A stretch of 64,000 bases of DNA from positions 310,001-374,000 of the forward strand of contig NZ_QNUM01000004.1 of the NCBI RefSeq assembly GCF_003574655.1. The letters are read 5' to 3'. The translations under genes were made by a program, and so were the position numbers. Numbering within the stretch: the first letter of the stretch is position 1; each line of letters opens with the position of its first letter. The notes below the pieces were generated by a model, which searched no databases, had not been told where the DNA came from, and was given only the letters and a program-made list of their open reading frames with translations. The DNA is from Cohaesibacter haloalkalitolerans. Its GTDB lineage: Bacteria > Pseudomonadota > Alphaproteobacteria > Rhizobiales > Cohaesibacteraceae. Positions 44,266-52,650 of this stretch are shown here, piece by piece.

Positions 44266-45060
44266 ATGAAAGATGACGAGACACTGATGGCCCTGTTCCC
44301 CCAGGCGACGCAGGAAGATGATTTTTCACCGTCCATGGCTGACCGGGCCCAACCCCTCTACCTCGTGGTCAAGAGACAAATCTTTGATGCTATCATGATG
44401 GGGAAATGGCCCGCTGGCACCGTCTTGCCCAGCGAAGTCGAACTGGCGCGGATGCTGCGCGTCTCTGTCGGAACCATCCGCCGGGCCCTCAGTGAGCTGA
44501 CCAATGAAGGCATGCTCAGCCGCCGTCGCAAGACCGGCACTGTGGTAACTGGTCGCACCCCCCAGCACAGCCTGCGCTTCTTCTTCCAGTATTTCCGTCT
44601 GCACGGACTGGACGGATCCCTGCAACATTCGCAGGCCAGAAACCTGTCGCTGGTTTTCGGAGAGGCGACGGATATCGAATCAGAAAACCTGAGCGTCGAA
44701 CCAGCCACCCCGGTGATGCGCCTGTCGCGTGTGCGCAGCGTTCACGACAAGCCCGTGATGGTGGAAACCGTAACGATGCCATCGGGCCAACTGGCCGATT
44801 TCCCGCGCAATGTGGAAGACGTCCCGGCCCTGCTCTATCTGTATCTGCTTGAGCATTACGACATTCGCATCTCGGCCGTGCGGGAAAAGATCGCGGCGGA
44901 ACTGGCCAATGAGGATGACCTCGTCCATCTGCAACTGGAAGCCCCGAGCGCCGTCTTGACGATCGAGGAAGTGGCCTATGATCAGACCGGCACCCCGGTG
45001 CTGTTCACCAAACACCGGGCGACCACCCGCAGCCATCGCTACATCAACGAATTGCAGTAG
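44266..45060 (+). CDS. GntR/UTRA family transcriptional regulator
   Basis: A 264-residue regulator. After an N-terminal tail, a GntR winged helix (about 28-95) has LYLVVKRQIFDAIMMGKWPAG (split) and LPSEVELARMLRVSVGTIRRALSEL, then the UTRA ligand-binding domain (about 110-262) of the HutC subfamily, ending SHRYINELQ. It is divergent from the M20-ABC-M20-M24 operon and is the likely repressor of it. The ligand is probably the transported compound or its breakdown product. A GNAT gene converges 29 bp downstream. Confidence 0.9.
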   Translation: MKDDETLMALFPQATQEDDFSPSMADRAQPLYLVVKRQIFDAIMMGKWPAGTVLPSEVELARMLRVSVGTIRRALSELTNEGMLSRRRKTGTVVTGRTPQHSLRFFFQYFRLHGLDGSLQHSQARNLSLVFGEATDIESENLSVEPATPVMRLSRVRSVHDKPVMVETVTMPSGQLADFPRNVEDVPALLYLYLLEHYDIRISAVREKIAAELANEDDLVHLQLEAPSAVLTIEEVAYDQTGTPVLFTKHRATTRSHRYINELQ

Positions 45061-45089
45061 GTCGTCGCAGCGCAACAGGCAGAGAGCAC

Positions 45090-45809
45090 TTACTCCTTGG
45101 CCACCAGAACCTGCCTGATGTCTTCCAGCCGCCTTGTCTGCCGGTTCCCGGCATCGAAATTGTCAGCGGCCAGCCATAGCTCGAATGCCTCTTTGAGGAG
45201 AGGCCACTCCTTGTCGATGACCGAGAACCAGGCCGTGTCCCGCGACCGGCCCTTGTAGATGATCGCCTGTCGGAAAATGCCTTCGAAGCTGAAGCCAAGC
45301 CGTTCCGCAGCCTTGCGTGATGGCGCGTTGAGGCTGTCGCATTTCCATTCATAACGACGATAGCCAAGATCCCCGAAGACATAGCCCATCAGCAGAAACT
45401 GCGCCTCGGTCGCTGCTGTCTTCTGTTTGAGCAAGGGAGAGAAGGCGACGTTGCCAACCTCGATCACGCCATTGGCCGGATCGATTCGCATCAGCGAGAA
45501 GGTGGCAACAGCCTTGCCTAGCGCCAGATCGATGATGGCATAATGTTTGGGATCCGGGCTTTGGGCCGCCGCTCGCAGATAGGCATCGAACCCATCGCGA
45601 CAGAGAAACGGACCACCGGTCATATAGGTCCAGTCGCGGCCGTCTGGCGCCGTCGCATAAGCCTCATAAAGATCACGTCCATGCCGGTCGGCATCAAGTG
45701 GCTCCAGCCGACAATACTGGCCTTTGAGCACGACATCTCCGGGGCGTGGGCGAGCCGACCAGTCCGGCAGGGCATCACCGATCGGTTGTCCGTATTGATT
45801 GACCGTCAT
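45090..45809 (-). CDS. GNAT family N-acetyltransferase (RimJ/RimL-like)
   Basis: A 239-residue acetyltransferase. The N-terminal part (CRLEPLDADRHGRDLYEAY) is RimJ-like. The acetyl-CoA fold spans about 40-200 and includes YEWKCDSLNAPSRKAAERLGFSFEGIFR (in parts), where the Asn-Ala-Ser-Arg-Ala-like segment is the conserved strand-helix of RimL proteins. A start 90 bases upstream is open but unsupported; the chosen ATG has GGGAG about nine bases upstream. Target unknown; ribosomal-protein, aminoglycoside-like or small amine acetylation are all possible. Converges with the GntR gene. Confidence 0.83.
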   Translation of the reverse strand: MTVNQYGQPIGDALPDWSARPRPGDVVLKGQYCRLEPLDADRHGRDLYEAYATAPDGRDWTYMTGGPFLCRDGFDAYLRAAAQSPDPKHYAIIDLALGKAVATFSLMRIDPANGVIEVGNVAFSPLLKQKTAATEAQFLLMGYVFGDLGYRRYEWKCDSLNAPSRKAAERLGFSFEGIFRQAIIYKGRSRDTAWFSVIDKEWPLLKEAFELWLAADNFDAGNRQTRRLEDIRQVLVAKE

Positions 45810-46115
45810 CTTGAGAACTCCCCGTTGGCAACACACTGCTTTGGCGCAACCATTCTTGCGGCTCATGCGCGGCATAGTAAGGCAGAATGGCGAAAACAAA
45901 AGACCCTTTCTCCCCTCACCCCCAGAGGAGAGCCGGTCACATCACCAAGCGCTTTGCGGGATGGGCGCACAGCGACTGAATTAAGATGAGAGGTCTTGTT
46001 TGCGGGCACAGGATAGCGGCCCTTCAGCCGGGGTAAAATGCAAAATTAGGCCGCCAAATTACAAAGCAGGCAGCGGCGATGATCCCATCCCCTCTTTCCT
46101 GCCGCATGGGGGCCG
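45810..46115. other. Intergenic region between GNAT and TetR genes
   Basis: About 300 bp. Pyrimidine-rich sequence near 45900-45930; no gene, hairpin-plus-T-run or repeat recognised. It should hold the GNAT promoter. Confidence 0.4.
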
Positions 46116-46712
46116 TCAGCGAGCCTCGAGAGCCAGCCTTTCGACCAGAAAATCCAGTTCCTGCTCCAGTTGATCACTCTTGAGACCGATAAAACGCCCT
46201 TCCATGCTGAAAGTCACCATCCCGTGCACGGCAGCAAAGCAGGTCCTGCTGCGAACAGACAACATCTCGGAGCCAAGCTGCGGATTGAGCGCCGCGATTT
46301 CCTGCCCGATCAGGTCCAGCAGTTTGACATTCTGCGTTCTGTGCTCTTCGGGAATGCTCGTATTGCCGGGAAGGTGATGATCAAACAGCCCACGCCAGAG
46401 GTTCGGTTGCTCAACCGCGAAATGCAAATAGCTGCGGGCCAGAATTTTCAACCGATCAAGCGGCGACCCCGGCTCCCGGATGGCCTCGACCATTCGTTGC
46501 CGTATCTGGTCGAGCGTCAGACTGTTCACCGCAATGATGAGCGCATCCACGTCAGGATAGTGCTTGTAAACGGACCCGACCGAATATCCCGCCTTGGCCG
46601 CAATTGTCCGGATCTGCAGGGCCTTCAGCCCTTCCTCCTGCATCAGCGACACAGCCGCTTCCAGCACTCGCCGCCCCGTCTCCAACCTTTTGGCCTCTTG
46701 TACGCCCGCCAT
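46116..46712 (-). CDS. TetR family transcriptional regulator
   Basis: A 198-residue regulator with the TetR HTH at about 15-60 (VLEAAVSLMQEEGLKALQIR then IAAKAGYSVGSVYKHYPDVDAL) and a C-terminal WHG-like TetR_C domain with a hydrophobic pocket. The chosen ATG has GGAG eight bases upstream; a start 30 bases earlier would read through the operator. It is divergent from the YiaAB and Aas-fusion genes, with two copies of an identical palindrome in the shared region, so repression of both directions is expected. A lipid or fatty-acid ligand would fit the neighbour (inference). Confidence 0.9.
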   Translation of the reverse strand: MAGVQEAKRLETGRRVLEAAVSLMQEEGLKALQIRTIAAKAGYSVGSVYKHYPDVDALIIAVNSLTLDQIRQRMVEAIREPGSPLDRLKILARSYLHFAVEQPNLWRGLFDHHLPGNTSIPEEHRTQNVKLLDLIGQEIAALNPQLGSEMLSVRSRTCFAAVHGMVTFSMEGRFIGLKSDQLEQELDFLVERLALEAR

Positions 46713-46735
46713 CAACCACGCTCCGATTTGAAAAT

Positions 46736-46805
46736 TGAACAATGTTCATTTTTAATTTGACTTTGCCAGAGAGATATGGCTTTGTCAAATAGTGAACAAT
46801 GTTCA
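46736..46805. promoter_or_regulatory. Two identical TetR operators flanking the divergent promoters
   Basis: TGAACAATGTTCA, a 13-bp palindrome, occurs at 46736-46748 and again at 46793-46805. The 44 bases between them themselves contain a symmetric ATTTGAC...GTCAAAT pair with promoter-like TTGACT/TTGACA hexamers on opposite strands. One operator sits at each promoter, consistent with autoregulation plus control of the plus-strand genes. Confidence 0.8.
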
Positions 46806-46846
46806 TTTTCATAGCACCCCAACCACAAACCGGAAAGGCAACGATC

Positions 46847-47122
46847 ATGCAGACCAACAGCATCAAGCATTCGGAAAGCTGGCACATCTTCACCATGGTG
46901 TCCTTTGCCATCGCAGTCGCAATGATGGCAGGCGGCATCTACTTCCTCGAAGCCAGCTTTTCCGCCAAGGGCTTTTACGCAATGGCAGCCATCATGCTCG
47001 TCCACACCTCCATCACCCTGACAAAGACATTGCGAGACAGGGAAGAGGCGGACAAGCTGCATAACCGGATAGAAGACGCCAAAACCGAAAAACTGCTGAT
47101 GAATGCAGGTCCGTCCGATTGA
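46847..47122 (+). CDS. YiaA/YiaB two-helix domain protein
   Basis: A 91-residue inner-membrane protein with two hydrophobic helices (WHIFTMVSFAIAVAMMAGGIYF and YAMAAIMLVHTSITLTKTL), the YiaAB two-helix domain, followed by a charged cytosolic tail. Function of the family is unknown. An earlier in-frame ATG overlaps the second TetR operator. The chosen start has AAAGG about nine bases upstream. First gene of the plus-strand transcript under the TetR operators; the Aas fusion starts 104 bp downstream. Confidence 0.82.
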   Translation: MQTNSIKHSESWHIFTMVSFAIAVAMMAGGIYFLEASFSAKGFYAMAAIMLVHTSITLTKTLRDREEADKLHNRIEDAKTEKLLMNAGPSD

Positions 47123-47225
47123 TCACAACCGCCCCGGAGCCATTGGCGGGAAAAGCCCCTGATGGTCACAATCACAGAAATTACAAGGCTGTCCCGACAG
47201 CCCGACTTTTTCAGGGAAAGAGATT

Positions 47226-50200
47226 ATGTCACAGTCATTGATGAAAAACCGGCGGTTCGCCCCTTTGTTCTGGACGCAGTTCCTGTCCGCCTTCAACGAT
47301 AACTTCCTCAAGAATGCTCTGGTTTTCCTGATCCTGTTCCGGGTATCGGACGGCTCGGCCACGTTCATTTCTCTGGCAGGTGGCATCTTCATTGCCCCCT
47401 TCCTGTTCCTGTCTGCTCTCGGGGGCCAGATCGCGGACCGCCACGACAAGGCTTCCGTTGCGCGAAAGTTGAAGCTGGCCGAGGCCGGAGCCGCCGTGTT
47501 GGCTGTCGGCGGCATGGCCCTGCATTCAATCCCGGTTCTGTTTGTTGCCCTGTTTCTGTTCGGCCTGATTTCCGCGCTGTTCAGCCCGATCAAATACGGC
47601 CTGCTGCCGGACCATCTGGAGCCTTCCGAGTTGCCCGCCGCCAACGCCTGGGTCGAGGCTGGCACATTTCTGGCCATTCTGGGTGGCACCATCGGTGCGG
47701 GCCTGCTGTTCACACAAGGGGCTGCAACCGTGATATTCGGCCCGGTGATGATCCTTCTGGCGATCGGCTGCTACGGCTTCAGCCGCTTCATTCCGGCCAC
47801 GGGAATCGCAGCCCCCGATCTCACGATCGATCGCAACATTCTGGCGTCAACCCGCAATATCCTGCGCGACCTCTACCGCGAGGAGCGTCTGTTCAAGGCG
47901 GCGGCAATGAACAGCTGGTTCTGGCTGACGGGTGCCATCATCATGTCGATCCTGCCGATATTGGTGAAAGACATTCTTGGCGGCGGAGAGCTGGCTGTGA
48001 CCTTCTTTCTGACCGTCTTTGCCCTGTCCATCGGTATCGGTTCGTCCCTTGCGGCCTGGTTGAGTTCGGGTCGGGTCAATCTTCTTCCCGCCCTCATCGG
48101 CACCGCTCTGATCGGCATCCTCTGCTACGATCTCTACACTGTGCTCGATGGCCTGCCGACCTTTGCCCCCGTGGAAAACCTGAGCGACTTTGTTGTCCGG
48201 CAAGGTGTCCTCCACGTGGCCTTCGATCTGGCTGGCCTTGCAATCGCCGGAGCGCTGCTGGTCGTCCCCACCTTTACCGCGCTGCAGACTTGGGCCAGGC
48301 CGGAACGCCGCGCCCGCACCATTGCCGGTGCCAATGCACTTGGCGCGGCCGTAATGGTTGTCGGGTCACTGTTGCTTGCCATCGCCCAGAACTTTGGCGC
48401 TTCGGTCGCCAATGTTATGCTGGCGCTGAGCGGCCTCAACGCACTGGCCCTGCTCGTGATGATCAAACTGACACCAACCAGCCCCTTCCGCGACCTTGTC
48501 TCGATCATCTACCGCTGCTTCTTCCGTATGGAGATCAAGGGCCTCGAAAATCTCGAGAAGGCGGGCGAAGCCCCGATCCTCGCCCTCAATCACGTCAGCT
48601 ATCTGGATGCCGCAGCAGCGCTGACCCTCACCGACAAGGCCCCAACCTTCGCCATCGACTATCAGATTGCCAGAATCTGGTGGGTACGTCCCTTCCTCAA
48701 GCTTGCCAATGCCCTGCCGATCAACCCGGCCAAACCGATGGCGACACGGTCCCTGATCAAGGTGGTCGAATCCGGTGAACCCATGGTGATTTTCCCTGAA
48801 GGCCGTCTCACTGTCACCGGTTCCCTCATGAAGGTCTACGATGGGGCCGCGATGGTTGCCGACAAGACCGGAGCAAAGGTCGTCCCGATCCGCATCGATG
48901 GACTGGAACGCACCCCCTTCTCCTATCTTAACCCCAGCCAGATCCGCAAAAGCCTCTTTCCCAAACTCAGGATCACCATTCTGGAGCCTCGCAGCCTTTC
49001 AGTCGACGCAGCCCTCAAAGGCAGAAAGCGCCGCGTGGCAGCAGGCACCAAACTATATGAGATCATGTCAGACCTGATGTTTCACACGTCAATGAATGAA
49101 AACGCCACGATCGTTGAGCGGATCATCGAAACAGCGCACGAACGAGGCATGTCCGGCCTAGCCCTGCAGGATCCGGTCAGCGGCAACCTCTCCTACAACA
49201 AGCTGCTGACGGGAACCAATGTTCTGGCGAGAAAATTCTCTCACCTTCTGGCAACGGAAGACACGGTCGGCGTGATGCTGCCCAACGCCAATGGTACGGT
49301 CGTCACCACCCTCGCCCTCATGTCAGCAGGCAAGGTGCCTGCCATGATCAACTTCTCTGCCGGTAGCAAGAATGTGCTCTCGGCCTGCCAGACCGCCAAG
49401 GTCACCAAGGTGCTGACCTCCCGCGCCTTCGTCACGCAGGCCAAGCTTGATGGTCTGGTTGCAGAAATCGGCAAGGAAATCGAGTTCATCTGGCTCGAAG
49501 ACATCCGTGCCGGCATTTCCATCCTGGAAAAGATCCGTGGTTCTCTGGGCCGCAATCGCCCACTGACCAGACGTTCCATCGACGACGTGGCCGTCATCCT
49601 GTTCACCTCCGGTTCCGAAGGTCGCCCCAAGGGCGTGGTGCTCAGCCACCGCAACATATTGGCCAATGCCACCCAGGCCGCCGCACGCATCGACTTCACA
49701 CCGACCGACAAACTGTTCAACGTGCTGCCGATGTTCCATTCCTTCGGGCTGACCGCTGGCACCATTCTGCCACTGGTCTCGGGCGTTCCGGTCTATCTCT
49801 ACCCCTCGCCCCTGCACTATCGCATCGTGCCCGAACTGATCTACGCATCGAACGCAACGATCCTGTTCGGCACGGACACATTCCTGTCCGGTTATGCCCG
49901 CACCGCCCATGCCTATGACTTCCGCTCGCTGCGCTATTGCTTTGCCGGTGCGGAGCCGGTCAAGACCTCAACCCAGATGACCTATATGCAGCGTTTTGGC
50001 CTGCGCATTCTGGAAGGCTATGGCGTCACCGAAGCCGCCCCCGTCATCGCCATCAACACGCCGATGTTCAACAAGGCTGGCTCCGTTGGCAAATTCATGC
50101 CCGGCATCGAATACCGGCTTGAGCCGGTGCCGGGGATCGACAACGGCAAACGCCTGAGCATTGCGGGGCCGAATATCATGATGGGCTATCTGCTGCATGA

Positions 50201-50624
50201 CCGGCCCGGCCAGTTGGTGCCGCTGGAAGGCGGCTGGCACGATACCGGCGATATCGTCGATATTGATGACGAGGGGTTTGTCACGATCAGGGGGCGTGCC
50301 AAGCGCTTTGCCAAGATCGGCGGAGAAATGGTTTCTCTGGCAGCGGTCGAGGAACTGGCCGGTGAATTGTGGCCTGGAACCCTGTCTGCCGTTGCCAGTG
50401 TCAAGGATGACCGCAAGGGTGAAAAGCTGGTGCTGATCACCGAACGGCCAGACGCCACGCGAACGGAGTTCCTCGATTTTGCCAAGCAGAAAGGCGCGCA
50501 GGACCTGATGATCCCTGCCGATGTCCGGGTGGTCTCCAAGGTTCCGGTTCTAGGATCGGGCAAGCTCGACTTCGCTGCCATCAACAAGCTCGTTGAGGAT
50601 CTGGAGCAGGGAAAAGCCGCCTGA
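47226..50624 (+). CDS. Fused lysophospholipid transporter / 2-acyl-GPE acyltransferase / acyl-ACP synthetase
   Basis: A 1132-residue three-module membrane protein for lysophospholipid recycling. Residues about 1-425 form an MFS (LplT-like) flippase with about 12 TMs and the RxxxxK-like cytoplasmic loop QIADRHDKASVARKLK. Residues about 430-640 form a PlsC acyltransferase with the NHxSYLD motif (His near 455, ALNHVSYLDAAAAL) and FPEGRLTVTG near 522. Residues about 650-1130 form an AMP-forming adenylation domain with FTSGSEGRPKGVVLSH near 792, YGVTEAAPV, and WHDTGDIVDIDDEGF. In E. coli these are two genes, lplT and aas. The fusion exists in other Proteobacteria. No ACP gene is nearby. Confidence 0.93.
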   Translation: MSQSLMKNRRFAPLFWTQFLSAFNDNFLKNALVFLILFRVSDGSATFISLAGGIFIAPFLFLSALGGQIADRHDKASVARKLKLAEAGAAVLAVGGMALHSIPVLFVALFLFGLISALFSPIKYGLLPDHLEPSELPAANAWVEAGTFLAILGGTIGAGLLFTQGAATVIFGPVMILLAIGCYGFSRFIPATGIAAPDLTIDRNILASTRNILRDLYREERLFKAAAMNSWFWLTGAIIMSILPILVKDILGGGELAVTFFLTVFALSIGIGSSLAAWLSSGRVNLLPALIGTALIGILCYDLYTVLDGLPTFAPVENLSDFVVRQGVLHVAFDLAGLAIAGALLVVPTFTALQTWARPERRARTIAGANALGAAVMVVGSLLLAIAQNFGASVANVMLALSGLNALALLVMIKLTPTSPFRDLVSIIYRCFFRMEIKGLENLEKAGEAPILALNHVSYLDAAAALTLTDKAPTFAIDYQIARIWWVRPFLKLANALPINPAKPMATRSLIKVVESGEPMVIFPEGRLTVTGSLMKVYDGAAMVADKTGAKVVPIRIDGLERTPFSYLNPSQIRKSLFPKLRITILEPRSLSVDAALKGRKRRVAAGTKLYEIMSDLMFHTSMNENATIVERIIETAHERGMSGLALQDPVSGNLSYNKLLTGTNVLARKFSHLLATEDTVGVMLPNANGTVVTTLALMSAGKVPAMINFSAGSKNVLSACQTAKVTKVLTSRAFVTQAKLDGLVAEIGKEIEFIWLEDIRAGISILEKIRGSLGRNRPLTRRSIDDVAVILFTSGSEGRPKGVVLSHRNILANATQAAARIDFTPTDKLFNVLPMFHSFGLTAGTILPLVSGVPVYLYPSPLHYRIVPELIYASNATILFGTDTFLSGYARTAHAYDFRSLRYCFAGAEPVKTSTQMTYMQRFGLRILEGYGVTEAAPVIAINTPMFNKAGSVGKFMPGIEYRLEPVPGIDNGKRLSIAGPNIMMGYLLHDRPGQLVPLEGGWHDTGDIVDIDDEGFVTIRGRAKRFAKIGGEMVSLAAVEELAGELWPGTLSAVASVKDDRKGEKLVLITERPDATRTEFLDFAKQKGAQDLMIPADVRVVSKVPVLGSGKLDFAAINKLVEDLEQGKAA

Positions 50625-50659
50625 CCAAATAGTCTTGGCCAGAGATCGGAGTATGAAAA

Positions 50660-50698
50660 ACCGGCACCGCAAGAGCAAGAAAGACTGCTTGCGGTGCC
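50660..50698 (-). terminator. Probable terminator of the 138-residue gene
   Basis: Eleven-base-pair stem GGCACCGCAAG/CTTGCGGTGCC with a 14-base loop. On the minus strand it is followed by GGTTTTTC. It lies between convergent stop codons. Confidence 0.6.
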
Positions 50699-50761
50699 TG
50701 GATCATCGTTCGGCGCCAATATCAGCCCCCTCAACAGGCCTGAAGCAAAACGCCTCACAGA

Positions 50762-51178
50762 TCACATGTCAAACAGATAGAAGCCGAGAAGGCCCAGAAT
50801 CCCGAAGAAGATCACATAGAACGCGAGGATGCTGAGCACGGACTTGCTGAAAGCCTTGTCCAGTTCACTCAGCTTGTCCTTGCCAAAAATCTGAAGAAAA
50901 TCGCTCTTGGACAGTTTTCCATGAACATTCGTTGCGCCCTTTTCACCCGCAGACAAAAGGCAAATACCATGTTTCGACACGGGAACATGGAACAAGGCAC
51001 CACATCGATATCCAAACCAATAACCGGACAGATCTGGGTCGGTTACCATTCCGACCAACCTGTGGCCAATCCCCTTGATCGTCACGAAACGTCCCGAATC
51101 CTGCTGGAGCGTTGCGTTGAGGGCATCAATTTTTTCCCGCTGGTTCATTACAGTGTCTTGCATGCTCTTATTATCCAT
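50762..51178 (-). CDS. Hypothetical protein with C-terminal membrane anchor
   Basis: I do not recognise the family. A 138-residue product with a soluble N-terminal region, a middle segment GRFVTIKGIGHRLVGMVTDP with a Gly/Tyr/Cys-rich GYWFGYRCGALFHVPV, and a C-terminal transmembrane helix (SILAFYVIFFGILGLLGFYLF). This topology fits a tail-anchored or C-in protein. Starts at 51178 or the in-frame ATG 15 bases later are both possible; neither has a strong binding site. It converges with the Aas fusion. No operon partner. Confidence 0.5.
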   Translation of the reverse strand: MDNKSMQDTVMNQREKIDALNATLQQDSGRFVTIKGIGHRLVGMVTDPDLSGYWFGYRCGALFHVPVSKHGICLLSAGEKGATNVHGKLSKSDFLQIFGKDKLSELDKAFSKSVLSILAFYVIFFGILGLLGFYLFDM

Positions 51179-51565
51179 TCTCGTAATAATAATGACTTGT
51201 GGTTTCAAATAATTGCCCGCCAATGGATCCAATATGAACTTTGGCTTCCGTGGCAGAATAAGCGAGGGCCGGAAGGGCTTGACGTCTCATTTAACAATGA
51301 CACCCGCCAATCGGCCCGATCTCGTTCCAGACAAGGACTTCACCCCGGCGCCCCACTGCAATCAGGGCATTGCCAGAACAACGCTGGAACATTGCTTCAT
51401 CGAAAGTGATGGATTGTCCGGGATCAGAAACAGGTTTTCTTGAACACCATCTTCTCCACATTTCTATTCAGAAAAATTATCAGTAATATTCCGTACAGTC
51501 AATTTTCGCCATACGCACAGCGACAGCTTCTTGAGCATAAACCAGCCAATTTTTTCTTTGCGCGG
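51179..51565. other. Intergenic region between the membrane-anchored ORF and the WYL regulator
   Basis: About 390 bp, AT-richer than neighbours toward 51480. Short frames here lack ribosome binding sites. No RNA, repeat or hairpin-plus-T-run recognised. Confidence 0.4.
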
Positions 51566-52528
51566 TCAGCGCTCATAAAGCGCAACCATATCCCTTGCCA
51601 CATCCGCCATCGCCTTGCGCAACTCCACCGGTTCCAGCACCTCCACCTCGCGACCAAGACGCAGGAACTCATAGACGGCTTGCTCCTTTGTGCCGCTTGG
51701 CAGCGTGACGGTGCGCCAGCCATTGGCGTCCGGTTCTGATGCCTCCATATGGGCGCGTCCATAGGCCGGGCTGATGCCTTTGAGGATGTGGAAACCCAGT
51801 TCGGAAACCCGCACAGTGGCCAGATGCGGATACATCTCCCGTTCCAACCGCTTCGCATTCTCCTGCCAATAGGAAGCCAGATCAAAATCAGACGGCCGGG
51901 TGAAACTCTCCGTTGTCACTTCCAGTGACTGGATGCGGCTGACACGGTAGGTTCTGACAGAGCCTTCCGTCAGCGCAGCCATATACCAGGCCCCGTTTTT
52001 CAAGATCAGGCCAATGGGGCGGGAAATGCGGGCTTTTTCTGCATGCCAGCTCCGGTAGGTCATGCGAATGACGAGACTGCGCCAGACTGCATCGGCGATC
52101 TCCCGGATAAAGGGTGGCTCTTCGGGTTCATCGAACCAGGCCGATGCATCCAGATGGAAGCGCTGGCGCATTTCCTCGGCCCCTTTGCGCAGGCTTTCCG
52201 GCAAGGCCACAACAAGCTTGTTTTGCGCGGCAGCCAAAATGGACCCAAGCCCGAGAATGGCGGCAGGACCGGACATGCCGGAAAAGACCAGCGCCTCGGC
52301 CTCCTCTGGCGACATGCCATTGAGACGGACACGATAGCCATCGAGCAGTCTATACCCCCCTTCAGGGCCGCGCTCGCTGTAGACCGGAATGCCCGCAGCG
52401 GCCAACGCATCAATGTCACGATAGATGGTTCTGAGAGAAACCTCGTTCTCCTCGGCGAGCCGCGTGGCTGTGGCGTGGCCTGCGGCTTGAAGCGTGGTCA
52501 GAATATTGATGAGGCGGCTGGCGCGCAT
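51566..52528 (-). CDS. WYL-domain (YafY/DeoR-type HTH) transcriptional regulator
   Basis: A 320-residue regulator. The N-terminal HTH_11 domain (about 1-60) starts MRASRLINILTTLQAAG and contains ENEVSLRTIYRDIDALAAAGIP. A WYL domain (about 130-215) has MTYRSWHAEKARISRPIGL and GAWYMAALTEG, and a WCX C-terminal extension follows. WYL domains bind nucleic acids or small ligands. GGGAGAG lies eight bases before the ATG; the frame opens at an upstream GTG inside that element. Divergent from a GST gene with tandem TGACAGG repeats between, a common arrangement for this family. Confidence 0.9.
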   Translation of the reverse strand: MRASRLINILTTLQAAGHATATRLAEENEVSLRTIYRDIDALAAAGIPVYSERGPEGGYRLLDGYRVRLNGMSPEEAEALVFSGMSGPAAILGLGSILAAAQNKLVVALPESLRKGAEEMRQRFHLDASAWFDEPEEPPFIREIADAVWRSLVIRMTYRSWHAEKARISRPIGLILKNGAWYMAALTEGSVRTYRVSRIQSLEVTTESFTRPSDFDLASYWQENAKRLEREMYPHLATVRVSELGFHILKGISPAYGRAHMEASEPDANGWRTVTLPSGTKEQAVYEFLRLGREVEVLEPVELRKAMADVARDMVALYER

Positions 52529-52566
52529 GGATAACTCTCCCTTTTGCACATTACCTTAAACAAACC

Positions 52567-52583
52567 TGACAGGATTTGACAGG
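52567..52583. promoter_or_regulatory. Tandem TGACAGG repeats in the WYL-GST divergent region
   Basis: TGACAGG occurs at 52567 and 52577, exactly one helical turn apart, with a CCTG in front that also gives partial dyad symmetry. Located 39 bp upstream of the regulator start; candidate binding site of the WYL protein. Confidence 0.5.
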
Positions 52584-52650
52584 TATGGCCGCGTATCTTG
52601 TGGTCCTTATCAGAAAGCCCATTCGAACCCCGATCAAACGAGACGACGCC

